The notes under the pieces were generated by a model. It was not told the DNA's origin and ran no database searches. It saw only the letters and a list, made by a program, of their open reading frames with translations. A stretch of DNA of 64,000 nucleotides from an uncultured Halocynthiibacter sp. (lineage in GTDB: Bacteria; Pseudomonadota; Alphaproteobacteria; Rhodobacterales; Rhodobacteraceae): NCBI GenBank assembly GCA_947503035.1, contig CANNCD010000001.1, positions 62,001-126,000 on the forward strand, written 5' to 3'. A program made the position numbers and the translations under genes. This document shows positions 17,265 to 25,762 of the stretch, piece by piece (position 1 is the stretch's first letter; every line of letters begins with the position of its first letter).

Positions 17265-18452
17265 ATGACTTCCACTGCTCCTACGCCTGTACTTGATCCT
17301 GCTTCTGGGGGGCGCCGTATGCGTGATCCACGTCTTGACGTGTTTCGCGGGATTGCGATGTTCATCATCCTGATCGCCCATACCCCGGGCAATTTTTGGA
17401 CCCTCTGGATTCCGGCGCGTTTTGGGTTTTCCGACGCGACCGAGATATTTGTGTTCTGTTCCGGCATGGCCAGCGCGATTGCCTTTGGGCGCGTGTTTGA
17501 TATGCACGGTCTTGGCATGGGGACCGCCCGCGTCGCCCACCGCATTTGGCAGGTCTACTGGGCCCATATTGGTGTGTTTTTGGCCACCGCAATGGCGATG
17601 GCTTTGCTCACCCAGTCTGGTCTGTTTGAGAAAAACTATATCAACTCGCTGAACCTCAAATGGTTCTTTGACGATACGGTGCCCCAGCTGATTGGCTTTA
17701 TGACGCTGACCTATGTGCCGAATTATTTCGACATTCTGCCGATGTATATCGTTTTGCTGGCGATGATGCCTTTGGTTATGGCGCTGCACCGTGTCCATCC
17801 CGCGTTGGTGGTCGTGGTGCTCGGCGCGCTTTGGATGGGGGCGAACACCGATACGCTTTGGCTTCCTGCGGAGCCATGGACGTCGCGCGAATGGTTCTTT
17901 AACCCGTTCGGCTGGCAGTTGGTGTTTTACACCGGTTTCGCGTTCATGCGCGGCTGGCTTCCCAAGCCCAAGGTCACCAAGGCTCGCGTGATCATCGCCG
18001 CTTTGATTGTCTTGGCTATCGTGCCATTCGCCTATTTCCGCATCCTGAACGCGGTGCCGGAATTGCGCGCAATTTCCAACGACATTCGTTTTCTGACCGA
18101 GAAAACCGACTTTGGCATTCTGCGCTATGTGCATTTCTTGGCGCTGGCCTATGTGGCATGGGCCTTGGCAGGCGAGGGCGGGGCGCGGTTCATCGTCACC
18201 GGCACCAATACCGCGGCGCAGATCAAAAAACGCGTGTTGGCCGTGATCACTAAGGTCGGTCAACAATCCCTCGCGGTGTTTATGTTCTCGATGTTCTTTG
18301 CGCGTCTTATGGGCGTCGCGCTTGATGCGATGGGGCGCAATGCATTCACCGTGTCTCTTGTGAATTTGATCGGGTTCGCCGCCATCATCGGCGTGGCGTA
18401 TATGGCGGGCTGGTTCAAATCGAACCCATGGAAACCAAAGAGGGCTGCATAA
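17265..18452 (+). CDS. opgC: OpgC, glucan-modifying membrane acyltransferase-like protein
   Basis: The 395-residue protein has about ten hydrophobic segments and the OpgC opening DPRLDVFRGIAMFIILIAHTP, which resembles the acyltransferase_3 fold. OpgC succinylates or otherwise substitutes osmoregulated periplasmic glucans in the inner membrane. It lies three bases after the TPR gene and overlaps the next start as TAATG, so translation is coupled in the operon. Function as a substituting enzyme is known for the family; the exact substituent here is not visible. Confidence 0.9.
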   Translation: MTSTAPTPVLDPASGGRRMRDPRLDVFRGIAMFIILIAHTPGNFWTLWIPARFGFSDATEIFVFCSGMASAIAFGRVFDMHGLGMGTARVAHRIWQVYWAHIGVFLATAMAMALLTQSGLFEKNYINSLNLKWFFDDTVPQLIGFMTLTYVPNYFDILPMYIVLLAMMPLVMALHRVHPALVVVVLGALWMGANTDTLWLPAEPWTSREWFFNPFGWQLVFYTGFAFMRGWLPKPKVTKARVIIAALIVLAIVPFAYFRILNAVPELRAISNDIRFLTEKTDFGILRYVHFLALAYVAWALAGEGGARFIVTGTNTAAQIKKRVLAVITKVGQQSLAVFMFSMFFARLMGVALDAMGRNAFTVSLVNLIGFAAIIGVAYMAGWFKSNPWKPKRAA

Positions 18453-19978
18453 TGGATCGTCGTCAATTTCTTGTTGCTGCTGCGGCGTTTGCGGGCGCTG
18501 GCCCTACCTTTGGTCAGGTGCCGGATGTGGTGCCACCGATCAACCTTGGCGATGCGGTTCCGTTTGACGTCACCTCGGTGATCGAACGCGCCCGCGCCAT
18601 GGCGGCACAGCCGTATCAGACGCGCAAGATGGTGCCACAGGCATGGCGCGATATGGATTACGATCAATACCGCCTGTTCTGGTTCAACACCAAACGTTCG
18701 ATTTGGCGTGACACGGATCGCCCCGCGCAAATGGATTTCTTCCTTCCGGGCCTCTATTTCGATCACGGGATCGAGGTGAACATTGTCGAAAACGGTCAGG
18801 CCCAGACGGTCGCCTTTGACCTGTCGGCCTTTCAACGCACCGACAAGGCGCCCGATTTGCCCATCGACGACACCCTTGGCTATTCTGGTTTCCGCCTGCG
18901 CGGCGAAATCGAAAAGGAAGGCATCTTCCAAGAATACGCGGTCTTCCAAGGCGCGAGCTACTTCCGCGCGCTTGGTCGCGGGCAGGGGTATGGTCTTTCG
19001 GCGCGTGGCTTGGCGCTCAATACCGCCGATGCGTCGGGCGAAGAGTTCCCCGATTTCACCGCATTCTGGGTCGAGGCCCCCGTTGCCGGTTCCCGCGAAG
19101 TGGTCATGCATGCCTTGTTGGATAGTCCCAGCGTCACCGGCGCCTATCGCATTGTGACCCGCCATGGGGACCCAACCGAAATGCGTGTCGAGGCCACGAT
19201 TTTCCCGCGCGTGGACCTATCCCATGTGGGGATCGCGCCGCTGACCAGCATGTTCCTGTTTGACGAAACCAACCGTCATCGGTTCAACGATTTCCGCCCA
19301 CAGGTCCACGATAGCGACGGTTTGTTGGTGCATAACGGCAATGGTGAAATGCTTTGGCGGGCCTTGGCGAACCCTGTGTCTTTGCAGGTCTCAAGCTTTG
19401 TTGACGAGAACCCCAAGGGCTTTGGCCTGATGCAAAGGGCGCGTGATTTCAATGACTTCGCCGACCTCGAGGCCCACTATCATAAACGTCCAAGCCTCTG
19501 GATCGAGCCCCGCGAAAACTGGGGCAAAGGCGCGGTGACCCTTGTGGAAATTCCCGCGGACCGCGAGATCTACGACAACACCGTTGCCTATTGGCGCCCG
19601 CGCGATGTGATCAAGGCCGGCACCGAATTCTCCATGAGCTATGACATGCAATGGGGCGGCGAACCCACCCACCGTGTGGACGTCGCTAAGGTCATCAATT
19701 CCCGCATGGGCAGCCGGTTTAGCGGCGGTCACCTGACCACCGTCGATTTCGAAGACCATGCGTTGCTCACTGCCGATCTCAATGATCTGACCCTCGCCGT
19801 GACAAGCAACACGGGCGATATTCTGGGCACGATCATCCAACGTAACCCATCCACGGGCGGCGCGCGTTTGGCGTTCACCTTTGATCCCGAGGGCGCGAAA
19901 TCGGTTGAACTTCGTGCACAGCTTTTGCGCGATGGAACCCCCGTTTCTGAGGTATGGATGTATCGATGGACCGTTTAG
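18452..19978 (+). CDS. opgG: Periplasmic glucan biosynthesis protein of the OpgG/OpgD family
   Basis: The 508-residue protein begins MDRRQFLVAAAAFAGAG, a twin-arginine signal as seen in OpgD, then the mature OpgG/D fold (DVTSVIERARAMA..PY). The family shapes or branches the beta-glucan backbone in the periplasm. TAATG couples it to opgC, and it overlaps the next gene. Whether it is functionally OpgG or OpgD cannot be decided: only one paralogue is present, and the signal type favours OpgD while the operon position favours OpgG. Confidence 0.9.
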   Translation: MDRRQFLVAAAAFAGAGPTFGQVPDVVPPINLGDAVPFDVTSVIERARAMAAQPYQTRKMVPQAWRDMDYDQYRLFWFNTKRSIWRDTDRPAQMDFFLPGLYFDHGIEVNIVENGQAQTVAFDLSAFQRTDKAPDLPIDDTLGYSGFRLRGEIEKEGIFQEYAVFQGASYFRALGRGQGYGLSARGLALNTADASGEEFPDFTAFWVEAPVAGSREVVMHALLDSPSVTGAYRIVTRHGDPTEMRVEATIFPRVDLSHVGIAPLTSMFLFDETNRHRFNDFRPQVHDSDGLLVHNGNGEMLWRALANPVSLQVSSFVDENPKGFGLMQRARDFNDFADLEAHYHKRPSLWIEPRENWGKGAVTLVEIPADREIYDNTVAYWRPRDVIKAGTEFSMSYDMQWGGEPTHRVDVAKVINSRMGSRFSGGHLTTVDFEDHALLTADLNDLTLAVTSNTGDILGTIIQRNPSTGGARLAFTFDPEGAKSVELRAQLLRDGTPVSEVWMYRWTV

Positions 19979-21834
19979 ACCAAGCAAACCTCATGCCGGT
20001 GCGCGCCCCCTTGTCGCGCCCCATTCAGGATTTCCGCACGCCTTACACCGATGATAACGCCCAGACCCTTGAACGGCGCGGGCCCATCATGTGGCGGCTG
20101 TTGACGTTCCTTCCGGCCCTTGTCACCACGGTCGCCTTAGCGGTTGTGTTTCTGCGTTGGTTTGAAACCGGTGGTGTCACTGGCACCGAGGTCGCATTGA
20201 CCATCCTCGTCGCCCTCACGTTTTTCTGGATCGCCTTTTCAGTCAGCACCGCGACGGTCGGCATTTTGGTGTCGCTATTTTCGCGCGCCAAACAGGCGAC
20301 GCGCACCGCCCGCCCGATGGATGTCGCGATCCTTGTGCCCGTCTATAACGAAGACCCGTCCGACGTGTTTGGCAATGCGGTTGCGATGCTCGAAGACCTG
20401 CAACGTCTGCGCCATACCCGCACCGCGCACCGGTTTTCCATGTTCGTTTTGTCCGATACCCGCGACGATATGATTGCTGCCCAAGAGCTTCGGCTGGTTA
20501 CATCCTTGCGGGATGATTTTGGTGGCGAGATCGGGATTTACTATCGCCGTCGCGCCGAAAACGTGGACCATAAAACCGGCAACTTGGCGAACTGGATCGA
20601 AAACTGGGGCGGCGCGCACGAGGCCATGTTGGTGCTTGATGCCGATAGCCTAATGTCCGGTGCGGCGATTCATGATCTGACCGATGACATGTCGTCCGAC
20701 CCAAGCGTGGGTCTGATCCAAACCGTGCCGAAAATCATCGGTGCGCGGTCGCTTTTTGGTTGGGTTCAGGAATTTTCGTCGTCCGTCTATAGCACCCTGT
20801 TGTCCGAAGGTCTGGCCCGTTGGTCTGGCCGCGAGGGCAACTTTTGGGGTCACAACGCCATTATCCGCACGTCGGCCTTTGCGGCCTGTGCGGGCTTGCC
20901 GCGCGTCCGTAACCTGCGGTCACGCGAAACCATCATTCTAAGCCACGATTTCGTCGAGGCTGGTTTGCTGCGCCGTGCGGGCTGGGCCGTGCGATTTGTG
21001 CCGAGCATCCAAGAAACATTCGAAGAGGCGCCACAGACCCTGATTGACTATATCATTCGGGACCGCCGTTGGTGTCAGGGCAACCTGCAACACCTTCGTT
21101 TGCTGCGCTCGCGTGGGTTTCACGCCGTGTCGCGGTTCCACCTGTTCCAAGGCGCGGTGGCTTATCTGATGTCGCCGGCGTGGTTCATTCTGTTGGTGTT
21201 TTGGGCCCTTCTGGGCAATGGCAACAATAGCGTCCTGACGTATTTTAGCGCCGAAAACCCCAATTTTCCCCTTTGGCCCACCATGAGCGGGATCAACGGG
21301 ATTTTCATGTTGCTGTTCATGTATGGCATGTTGATGGCTCCGAAAATCATGGCGCTGATTTCGCTTCGTGCGACAGGTCTGAGCGTTCCTGATCTGGGCG
21401 GGCGGCTTCGGTTTGCGGCGGCGATTGTGACCGAGATGGTTCTGTCCATGGCCTATGCGCCGGTGATGATGATCCAGCAGACCAACGCCGTTTTGCGTAC
21501 CGTGATTGGGGTACAGGACCGCTGGACGCCGCAACGTCGTGACATTGACGGTTACCCCCTACGGGTTCTGGCGAAATTCCACGCGCTTGAGACGGTGACG
21601 GGAATTGCGCTTGCGACGGGCATGGCACTGGGTGCGGTATCGCTTTGGCTTTTGCCGATTGCCATCAGCCTTGTCTGTGCGGTGCCCTTATCCGCCCTCA
21701 GCAGCCTGCCGATCCGTCGTGGCTTTGGTCTGTCGCGCAACCGCGCGGGGCTTGATATCATCGTCAACGCCAACCGGTATCGCGAACACATGCGTGGGCG
21801 TCTGGATCAAGACACAAAAATCGCAGCCGAGTGA
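19954..21834 (+). CDS. opgH: Glucan glucosyltransferase OpgH (MdoH)
   Basis: The 626-residue membrane glycosyltransferase (shorter than the roughly 850 of E. coli) has a GT2 catalytic domain: VPVYNEDPSDV, the DxD-type DADSLMSG and the acceptor motif RDRRWCQGNLQH. Several membrane segments lie on both sides. ATG 19954 overlaps opgG/D by 25 bases; a second in-frame ATG at 19966 is possible. OpgH makes the linear glucan from UDP-glucose and passes it through the membrane. Confidence 0.93.
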   Translation: MDVSMDRLDQANLMPVRAPLSRPIQDFRTPYTDDNAQTLERRGPIMWRLLTFLPALVTTVALAVVFLRWFETGGVTGTEVALTILVALTFFWIAFSVSTATVGILVSLFSRAKQATRTARPMDVAILVPVYNEDPSDVFGNAVAMLEDLQRLRHTRTAHRFSMFVLSDTRDDMIAAQELRLVTSLRDDFGGEIGIYYRRRAENVDHKTGNLANWIENWGGAHEAMLVLDADSLMSGAAIHDLTDDMSSDPSVGLIQTVPKIIGARSLFGWVQEFSSSVYSTLLSEGLARWSGREGNFWGHNAIIRTSAFAACAGLPRVRNLRSRETIILSHDFVEAGLLRRAGWAVRFVPSIQETFEEAPQTLIDYIIRDRRWCQGNLQHLRLLRSRGFHAVSRFHLFQGAVAYLMSPAWFILLVFWALLGNGNNSVLTYFSAENPNFPLWPTMSGINGIFMLLFMYGMLMAPKIMALISLRATGLSVPDLGGRLRFAAAIVTEMVLSMAYAPVMMIQQTNAVLRTVIGVQDRWTPQRRDIDGYPLRVLAKFHALETVTGIALATGMALGAVSLWLLPIAISLVCAVPLSALSSLPIRRGFGLSRNRAGLDIIVNANRYREHMRGRLDQDTKIAAE

Positions 21835-21861
21835 TATTCGGCGGCGTCCCATCGGAATATC
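21833..21861 (+). terminator. Hairpin at the end of the opg operon
   Basis: GATATTC, which includes the last two bases of the opgH stop, pairs with GAATATC 15 bases later. There is no T run, so an intrinsic terminator is uncertain; it may only be an mRNA-end hairpin. Confidence 0.3.
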
Positions 21862-21880
21862 GGGCGCGACGTAGCATTCC

Positions 21881-21949
21881 ACCACTGGCTATACCGGTCA
21901 ACCCACACCGATTTCTGGTATGGGAGTATTCGATTTATAATCCAGTGGT
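21881..21949 (+). other. Nested inverted repeats in the leader of bioMNY
   Basis: ACCACTGG (21881-21888) pairs with CCAGTGGT (21942-21949), and inside it ATACC (21891-21895) pairs with GGTAT (21917-21921). The sequence lies in the 272-base gap before bioM. It may be a leader RNA fold or chance; no BioR-type palindrome (TTATMKATAA) was found in the gap. Confidence 0.25.
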
Positions 21950-22106
21950 TTAGGAGATTTTGCGCATCTCTGTTAGCGCCTAAACTATTGGTTATACACA
22001 TGAAGCAGTTGTTCTTTACCCGTGATCATAGGCTTTTTTCGTCTTGCGCAAGCGGTGTGAACCTGTGAAAACCCAGCGAAACTGATGAATTTGGATTGCG
22101 ATCACA

Positions 22107-22868
22107 ATGGCCATCACCGACACAACAGGCACGAAAACGGGGCGTGACCCGTGCCCCGTCGTGGTTCGGAATGTGTCTTATTCATCCGAAGGCACCGACA
22201 TTCTGCGCGATCTGAGCTTTGACACGGACACGCGCCGCGTCGGCATCGTCGGGCGCAATGGGTCGGGGAAAACCACGCTTGCGCGGATGTTGGCGGGGCT
22301 AATCGAACCCACCGCTGGTGAGGTCTTGATCGACGGTTGTAACGTCGCCAAGGATCGCAAGACCGCCGTGCGCACCGTGGGCATCCTGTTTCAGAATCCC
22401 GATCATCAGATCATCTTTCCGACCGTGTCCGAGGAAATCGAATTCGGTCTGCTACAGCTCGGTAAATCCAAGGCCGAAGCCGCCGCCGAAACCACCCGCA
22501 TTTTGTCCGATTTCAACAAATCCCATTGGGCCGAGGCCGCCGTGCATACCCTTTCCCAAGGGCAGCGGCACCTTGTTTGTCTGATGGCGGTTCTGGCCAT
22601 GTCGCCCAAGGTGATCATTCTGGACGAACCTTTTGCCGGTCTTGATATCCCGACGACCCGCCAATTGACGCGCTATCTTGATGCGGTTGACGCGTCCTTG
22701 ATCCATGTGTCCCACGATCCCCAGACCCTTGCGAGTTACGACCGTGTGTTGTGGATCGACGCGGGGCAGGTCGAGATGGACGGCACAGCGGGCGAGGTTT
22801 TACCCGTCTTCACCGCGCGTATGGAACAGCTAGGAGGCGGCGATGATCTCTCTCTCCTCACCGGTTAA
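22107..22868 (+). CDS. bioM: Biotin ECF transporter ATPase BioM
   Basis: The 253-residue ABC ATPase has Walker A GRNGSGKTT, a Q loop (LFQNPDHQ), the signature LSQGQRH and Walker B VIILDEPFAGLD. It powers biotin uptake together with BioN and BioY, which follow in the same operon with a short overlap. ATG 22107 follows TTGGATT by a usual distance. Confidence 0.95.
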   Translation: MAITDTTGTKTGRDPCPVVVRNVSYSSEGTDILRDLSFDTDTRRVGIVGRNGSGKTTLARMLAGLIEPTAGEVLIDGCNVAKDRKTAVRTVGILFQNPDHQIIFPTVSEEIEFGLLQLGKSKAEAAAETTRILSDFNKSHWAEAAVHTLSQGQRHLVCLMAVLAMSPKVIILDEPFAGLDIPTTRQLTRYLDAVDASLIHVSHDPQTLASYDRVLWIDAGQVEMDGTAGEVLPVFTARMEQLGGGDDLSLLTG

Positions 22869-23439
22869 GGCCCCTTGGGACAGATGGCGCGCGGGCGTCA
22901 AATTGTCGATGCTTTGCGTCGCGACAACCGTCTTGTTCCTGTCGACATCATTGGTATTCCACGTCATCGCCTTTGCGACCTGTGTTGCGATCTATGCGAT
23001 CCCAGGACGCGTGTTTTTGACAACTGGCCTGCGTCGATTGACGTTTCTGTGGATGTTCTTGGCGGTGATCTTTGTCTGGCACGCCCTGACCGAAACATTG
23101 ATCGAAGGCGCGGTGATCGCGCTTCGGATGTTGACGGCGGTGGCCTTGGCGAACCTTGTGACCATGTCGACCAAAATCGCCGAGATGATCGCCCTTATCA
23201 ATTGGGTGCTGACGCCGCTGCGTCGGCTTGGTCTGCGGACCCGCCCGTTTGAAATTGCCATTGCACTTGTGGTCCGGTTCACGCCGGTGCTGGTACAGAA
23301 AGGCTCGGCGCTAACCGACGCTTGGCGCGCCCGTTCCCCGAAATCCCCCCGCTGGCGGATTATTCTTCCATTTACCGTGCTCGCGATTGACGACGCGGAC
23401 CATGTCGCCGAGGCGCTGCGCGCGCGCGGCGGTATCTAG
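22843..23439 (+). CDS. bioN: Biotin ECF transporter transmembrane coupling protein BioN
   Basis: The 198-residue protein is a T component with about five hydrophobic segments and two short Arg/Ala motifs near the C-terminus (AWRARSP and ALRARGG) that contact the ATPase. It overlaps bioM by 26 bases and precedes bioY by 15, giving the classical alphaproteobacterial BioMNY set. Confidence 0.93.
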   Translation: MISLSSPVKAPWDRWRAGVKLSMLCVATTVLFLSTSLVFHVIAFATCVAIYAIPGRVFLTTGLRRLTFLWMFLAVIFVWHALTETLIEGAVIALRMLTAVALANLVTMSTKIAEMIALINWVLTPLRRLGLRTRPFEIAIALVVRFTPVLVQKGSALTDAWRARSPKSPRWRIILPFTVLAIDDADHVAEALRARGGI

Positions 23440-23454
23440 CTCAAGGACTACTCC

Positions 23455-24003
23455 ATGACCAAAGAACGTGAACTCGTATTGATTGCCCTGTTTGCCGCGC
23501 TGATTGCCGCACTCGGCCTTATCCCGAAAATCAACCTTGGCTCAGGTGTTCCAATCACGGCGCAGGGGCTTGGTGTGATGTTGTGTGGCACTGTTTTGGG
23601 GTCCAAGCGCGGCTTTCTTGCGGTGGCATTGTTCGTTGTTCTGACCCTGATTGGTCTACCGTTGTTGTCCGGTGGTCGCGGCGGTATCGGTCTTTTGGCG
23701 ACGCCATCCGTTGGCTATATCATCGGTTTCCCATTCGCAGCCTTCGCGACCGGTTTCTTTGTTGAAAAATGGTCCGGCAACCTGACGCTTGGTGCGTTCA
23801 TCGGTGCGGTTTTGGGCGGCATTATTGTTCTTTCGATCCCAGGCATCATCGGCATGGCCGCTATCCTTGAGAAATCTTTGGTGGTCGCAACGGGCTATGC
23901 GCTTCCGTTTTTCCCTGGTGATCTTGTTAAAGCGATCCTCGCCGGTCTGATCACCAACGCCCTTTACAAGGCACGCCCTGCCGCGGTTCTATCGCGTGCA
24001 TGA
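23455..24003 (+). CDS. bioY: Biotin substrate-capture protein BioY
   Basis: The 182-residue membrane protein has the BioY pattern, with PITAQGLGVMLCGTVLGSKRG early and GGRGGIGLLATPSVGYIIGFP in the middle (partly quoted). It is the biotin-binding S component. AAGGAC lies before ATG 23455. Its stop overlaps the nitroreductase start as ATGA. Confidence 0.95.
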   Translation: MTKERELVLIALFAALIAALGLIPKINLGSGVPITAQGLGVMLCGTVLGSKRGFLAVALFVVLTLIGLPLLSGGRGGIGLLATPSVGYIIGFPFAAFATGFFVEKWSGNLTLGAFIGAVLGGIIVLSIPGIIGMAAILEKSLVVATGYALPFFPGDLVKAILAGLITNALYKARPAAVLSRA

Positions 24004-24683
24004 GCGAAAGCGACCTTTATAATCGTCTGGCATCCAGACGCTCGGTTCGGGGGTATCTTGATACCCCTGTTCCCCGTTCCTCGATTGAACAGATCCTACG
24101 CGCCGCGCGCCATGCGCCAAGCGGGGCGAACCTGCAACCCGGTGGGTTTCATGTTCTGACGGGGGCACCTTTTGAGACCCTCAAAACCACCTTGGCCGAG
24201 GCCCGCACCAACGGCCGCCCCGAGGTGTCTGAATACTCCTATTTCCCCAATCCCATGCCTGCGACCCTCAAGGCGCGACAACGCGCGGCTGGCTTTGCAT
24301 TGTACGAGGCGCTTGGTGTTAACCGTCGCGATGTCGCGGGCCGCAAGGCACAGTTCGAACAGAATTACCGGTTCTTTAATGCGCCGGTTGGGATTGTGGT
24401 GACAATCCATCGTGGCATGGGCAAGGGCTGTTTCATGGACCTTGGCATGGCGCTTATGGCCCTGTTTCTGGCGGTCGAAGACGCGGGACTGGCGGCCAGC
24501 GGGATCGGCGCCTTGGCCAACCACGGCGACCTTGTGCACGACACCTTGGGCCTGCCGGATGATGAAATGGTGGTCTGTGGCATCGCCCTTGGACATGCGG
24601 ACCCTGACGCGCCGGTCAACACCGTGCGCACGACCCGCGCGGCCCTTGATGAGTTCGCGACCTTTTCAGGGTTTGACGATTAA
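24000..24683 (+). CDS. Nitroreductase-family FMN oxidoreductase
   Basis: The 227-residue product has the NfsA/NfnB-type N-terminus SRRSVRGYLDTPVP, ARHAPSGANLQP and a GIGALANHGDLV region that binds FMN. Family members reduce nitroaromatics, flavins, quinones or enals with NAD(P)H. The four-base overlap with bioY implies co-translation; a link to biotin is not obvious. Its stop is shared (TTAA) with the convergent thiolase. Confidence 0.9.
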   Translation: MSESDLYNRLASRRSVRGYLDTPVPRSSIEQILRAARHAPSGANLQPGGFHVLTGAPFETLKTTLAEARTNGRPEVSEYSYFPNPMPATLKARQRAAGFALYEALGVNRRDVAGRKAQFEQNYRFFNAPVGIVVTIHRGMGKGCFMDLGMALMALFLAVEDAGLAASGIGALANHGDLVHDTLGLPDDEMVVCGIALGHADPDAPVNTVRTTRAALDEFATFSGFDD

Positions 24684-25762
24684 CGCCCGAGAATAAGCGC
24701 CGAGCCAAGCCCACCCGCCGCCGCAATCGCTGCAAGGCCAAAGCCGTCGCGCGCTTGCATTTCCTGATACAATCGCGTGGCCAAGATCGCTCCAGAGGCC
24801 CCAATCGGATGACCCCGCGCCAAGGCCCCGCCGCCCAGATTACACCGGTCGGCGGATAATCCCGCACCATCAACACAGGCCACGGCTTGGGCGGCGTATG
24901 CCTCCATCATCTCGACCACTGCGATATCTGACGGGGCCAGCGCCGCGTGTTCCAAGGCCGCCTTGATCGCCCCAATCGGCGCAAGGGCAGGACGTTCGGG
25001 CGCGTCACCACGGGTTGCGCCGGTTATGATCTTGATCGCGCGGTCGGGCATGTTCGCGGCGATTTTCGCGGACACCACCACCACGAACGCCGCCGCATCC
25101 GCCGCCACGGACGTATTGGCAAAGGTCACATCCCCCGCGATGGATTTCGCGCGCGCACAGGTCGCAGCCGTCAGCCGACGTGCATATGGATCGCGGTCAA
25201 TCCCCGCCATGGGGACGATTTCGGGGTGTGTTGCGGCGCGCGCCTTTTGGTGGCTTTTCACGGCCCATGCGTCTTGGATATCGCGGGCGATACCGATGGC
25301 GTCGGCGGCCACGGCCATGTCCGGATCGCGGTCGGGCCATGGCGTAAACGGCGGGCTGTCATAGGCGACGGGGGGCGCGTTTTCCGAGGTGCGCATACGG
25401 ATCGGACGTCGGGAATAGCTCTCGGCGCCACCGGCGATGATGACATCCGCCTGACCGGCGCGGATCATGGCATCGGCCAGCAATATCGCATCAAGCCCGC
25501 CGACACATTGTCGATCAATCGACAGACCCGCCACACGGTCGGGCAGGCCCGCCGCCAAGGCCACAAGCCGCGCGGGGTTGCCGCCGCCGCCAATCGCATT
25601 CGCGCAGATCAAATCGTCGACTTGGTCGGGCGAAAGTCCCGCGTCTTCCAAGCAGGCCCGTACGACCGGCGCGCCCAATTCATGAATGTCCATGGTCGAC
25701 AGCGCCCCGCCATGGGGCACAACCGGCGTGCGGCGGGCTGCGATGATAAAGCTATGGGTCAT
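24680..25762 (-). CDS. Thiolase-family protein with altered catalytic residues
   Basis: The 360-residue protein is a shortened thiolase fold. The acyl-accepting cysteine is present (C86 in DRQCVGG) and so is the GHPIGASG histidine (H318). The usual NEAFA asparagine is a methionine (M286 in MEAYAAQ), and the C-terminal base cysteine of the CIGGG motif is alanine (A347 in IAAAGGLG). It may keep acyl transfer but should be impaired in Claisen condensation. It is the last gene of a leftward operon, overlapping the AMP-ligase by 11 bases. It may act on the acyl group that the ligase activates. Confidence 0.8.
   Translation of the reverse strand: MTHSFIIAARRTPVVPHGGALSTMDIHELGAPVVRACLEDAGLSPDQVDDLICANAIGGGGNPARLVALAAGLPDRVAGLSIDRQCVGGLDAILLADAMIRAGQADVIIAGGAESYSRRPIRMRTSENAPPVAYDSPPFTPWPDRDPDMAVAADAIGIARDIQDAWAVKSHQKARAATHPEIVPMAGIDRDPYARRLTAATCARAKSIAGDVTFANTSVAADAAAFVVVVSAKIAANMPDRAIKIITGATRGDAPERPALAPIGAIKAALEHAALAPSDIAVVEMMEAYAAQAVACVDGAGLSADRCNLGGGALARGHPIGASGAILATRLYQEMQARDGFGLAAIAAAGGLGSALILGR

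Noticed and set aside
21835-22106. BioR operator before bioM
   Set aside because: The nearest sequences (TTATAATCC, TTATACACAT) do not fit the TTATMKATAA palindrome.
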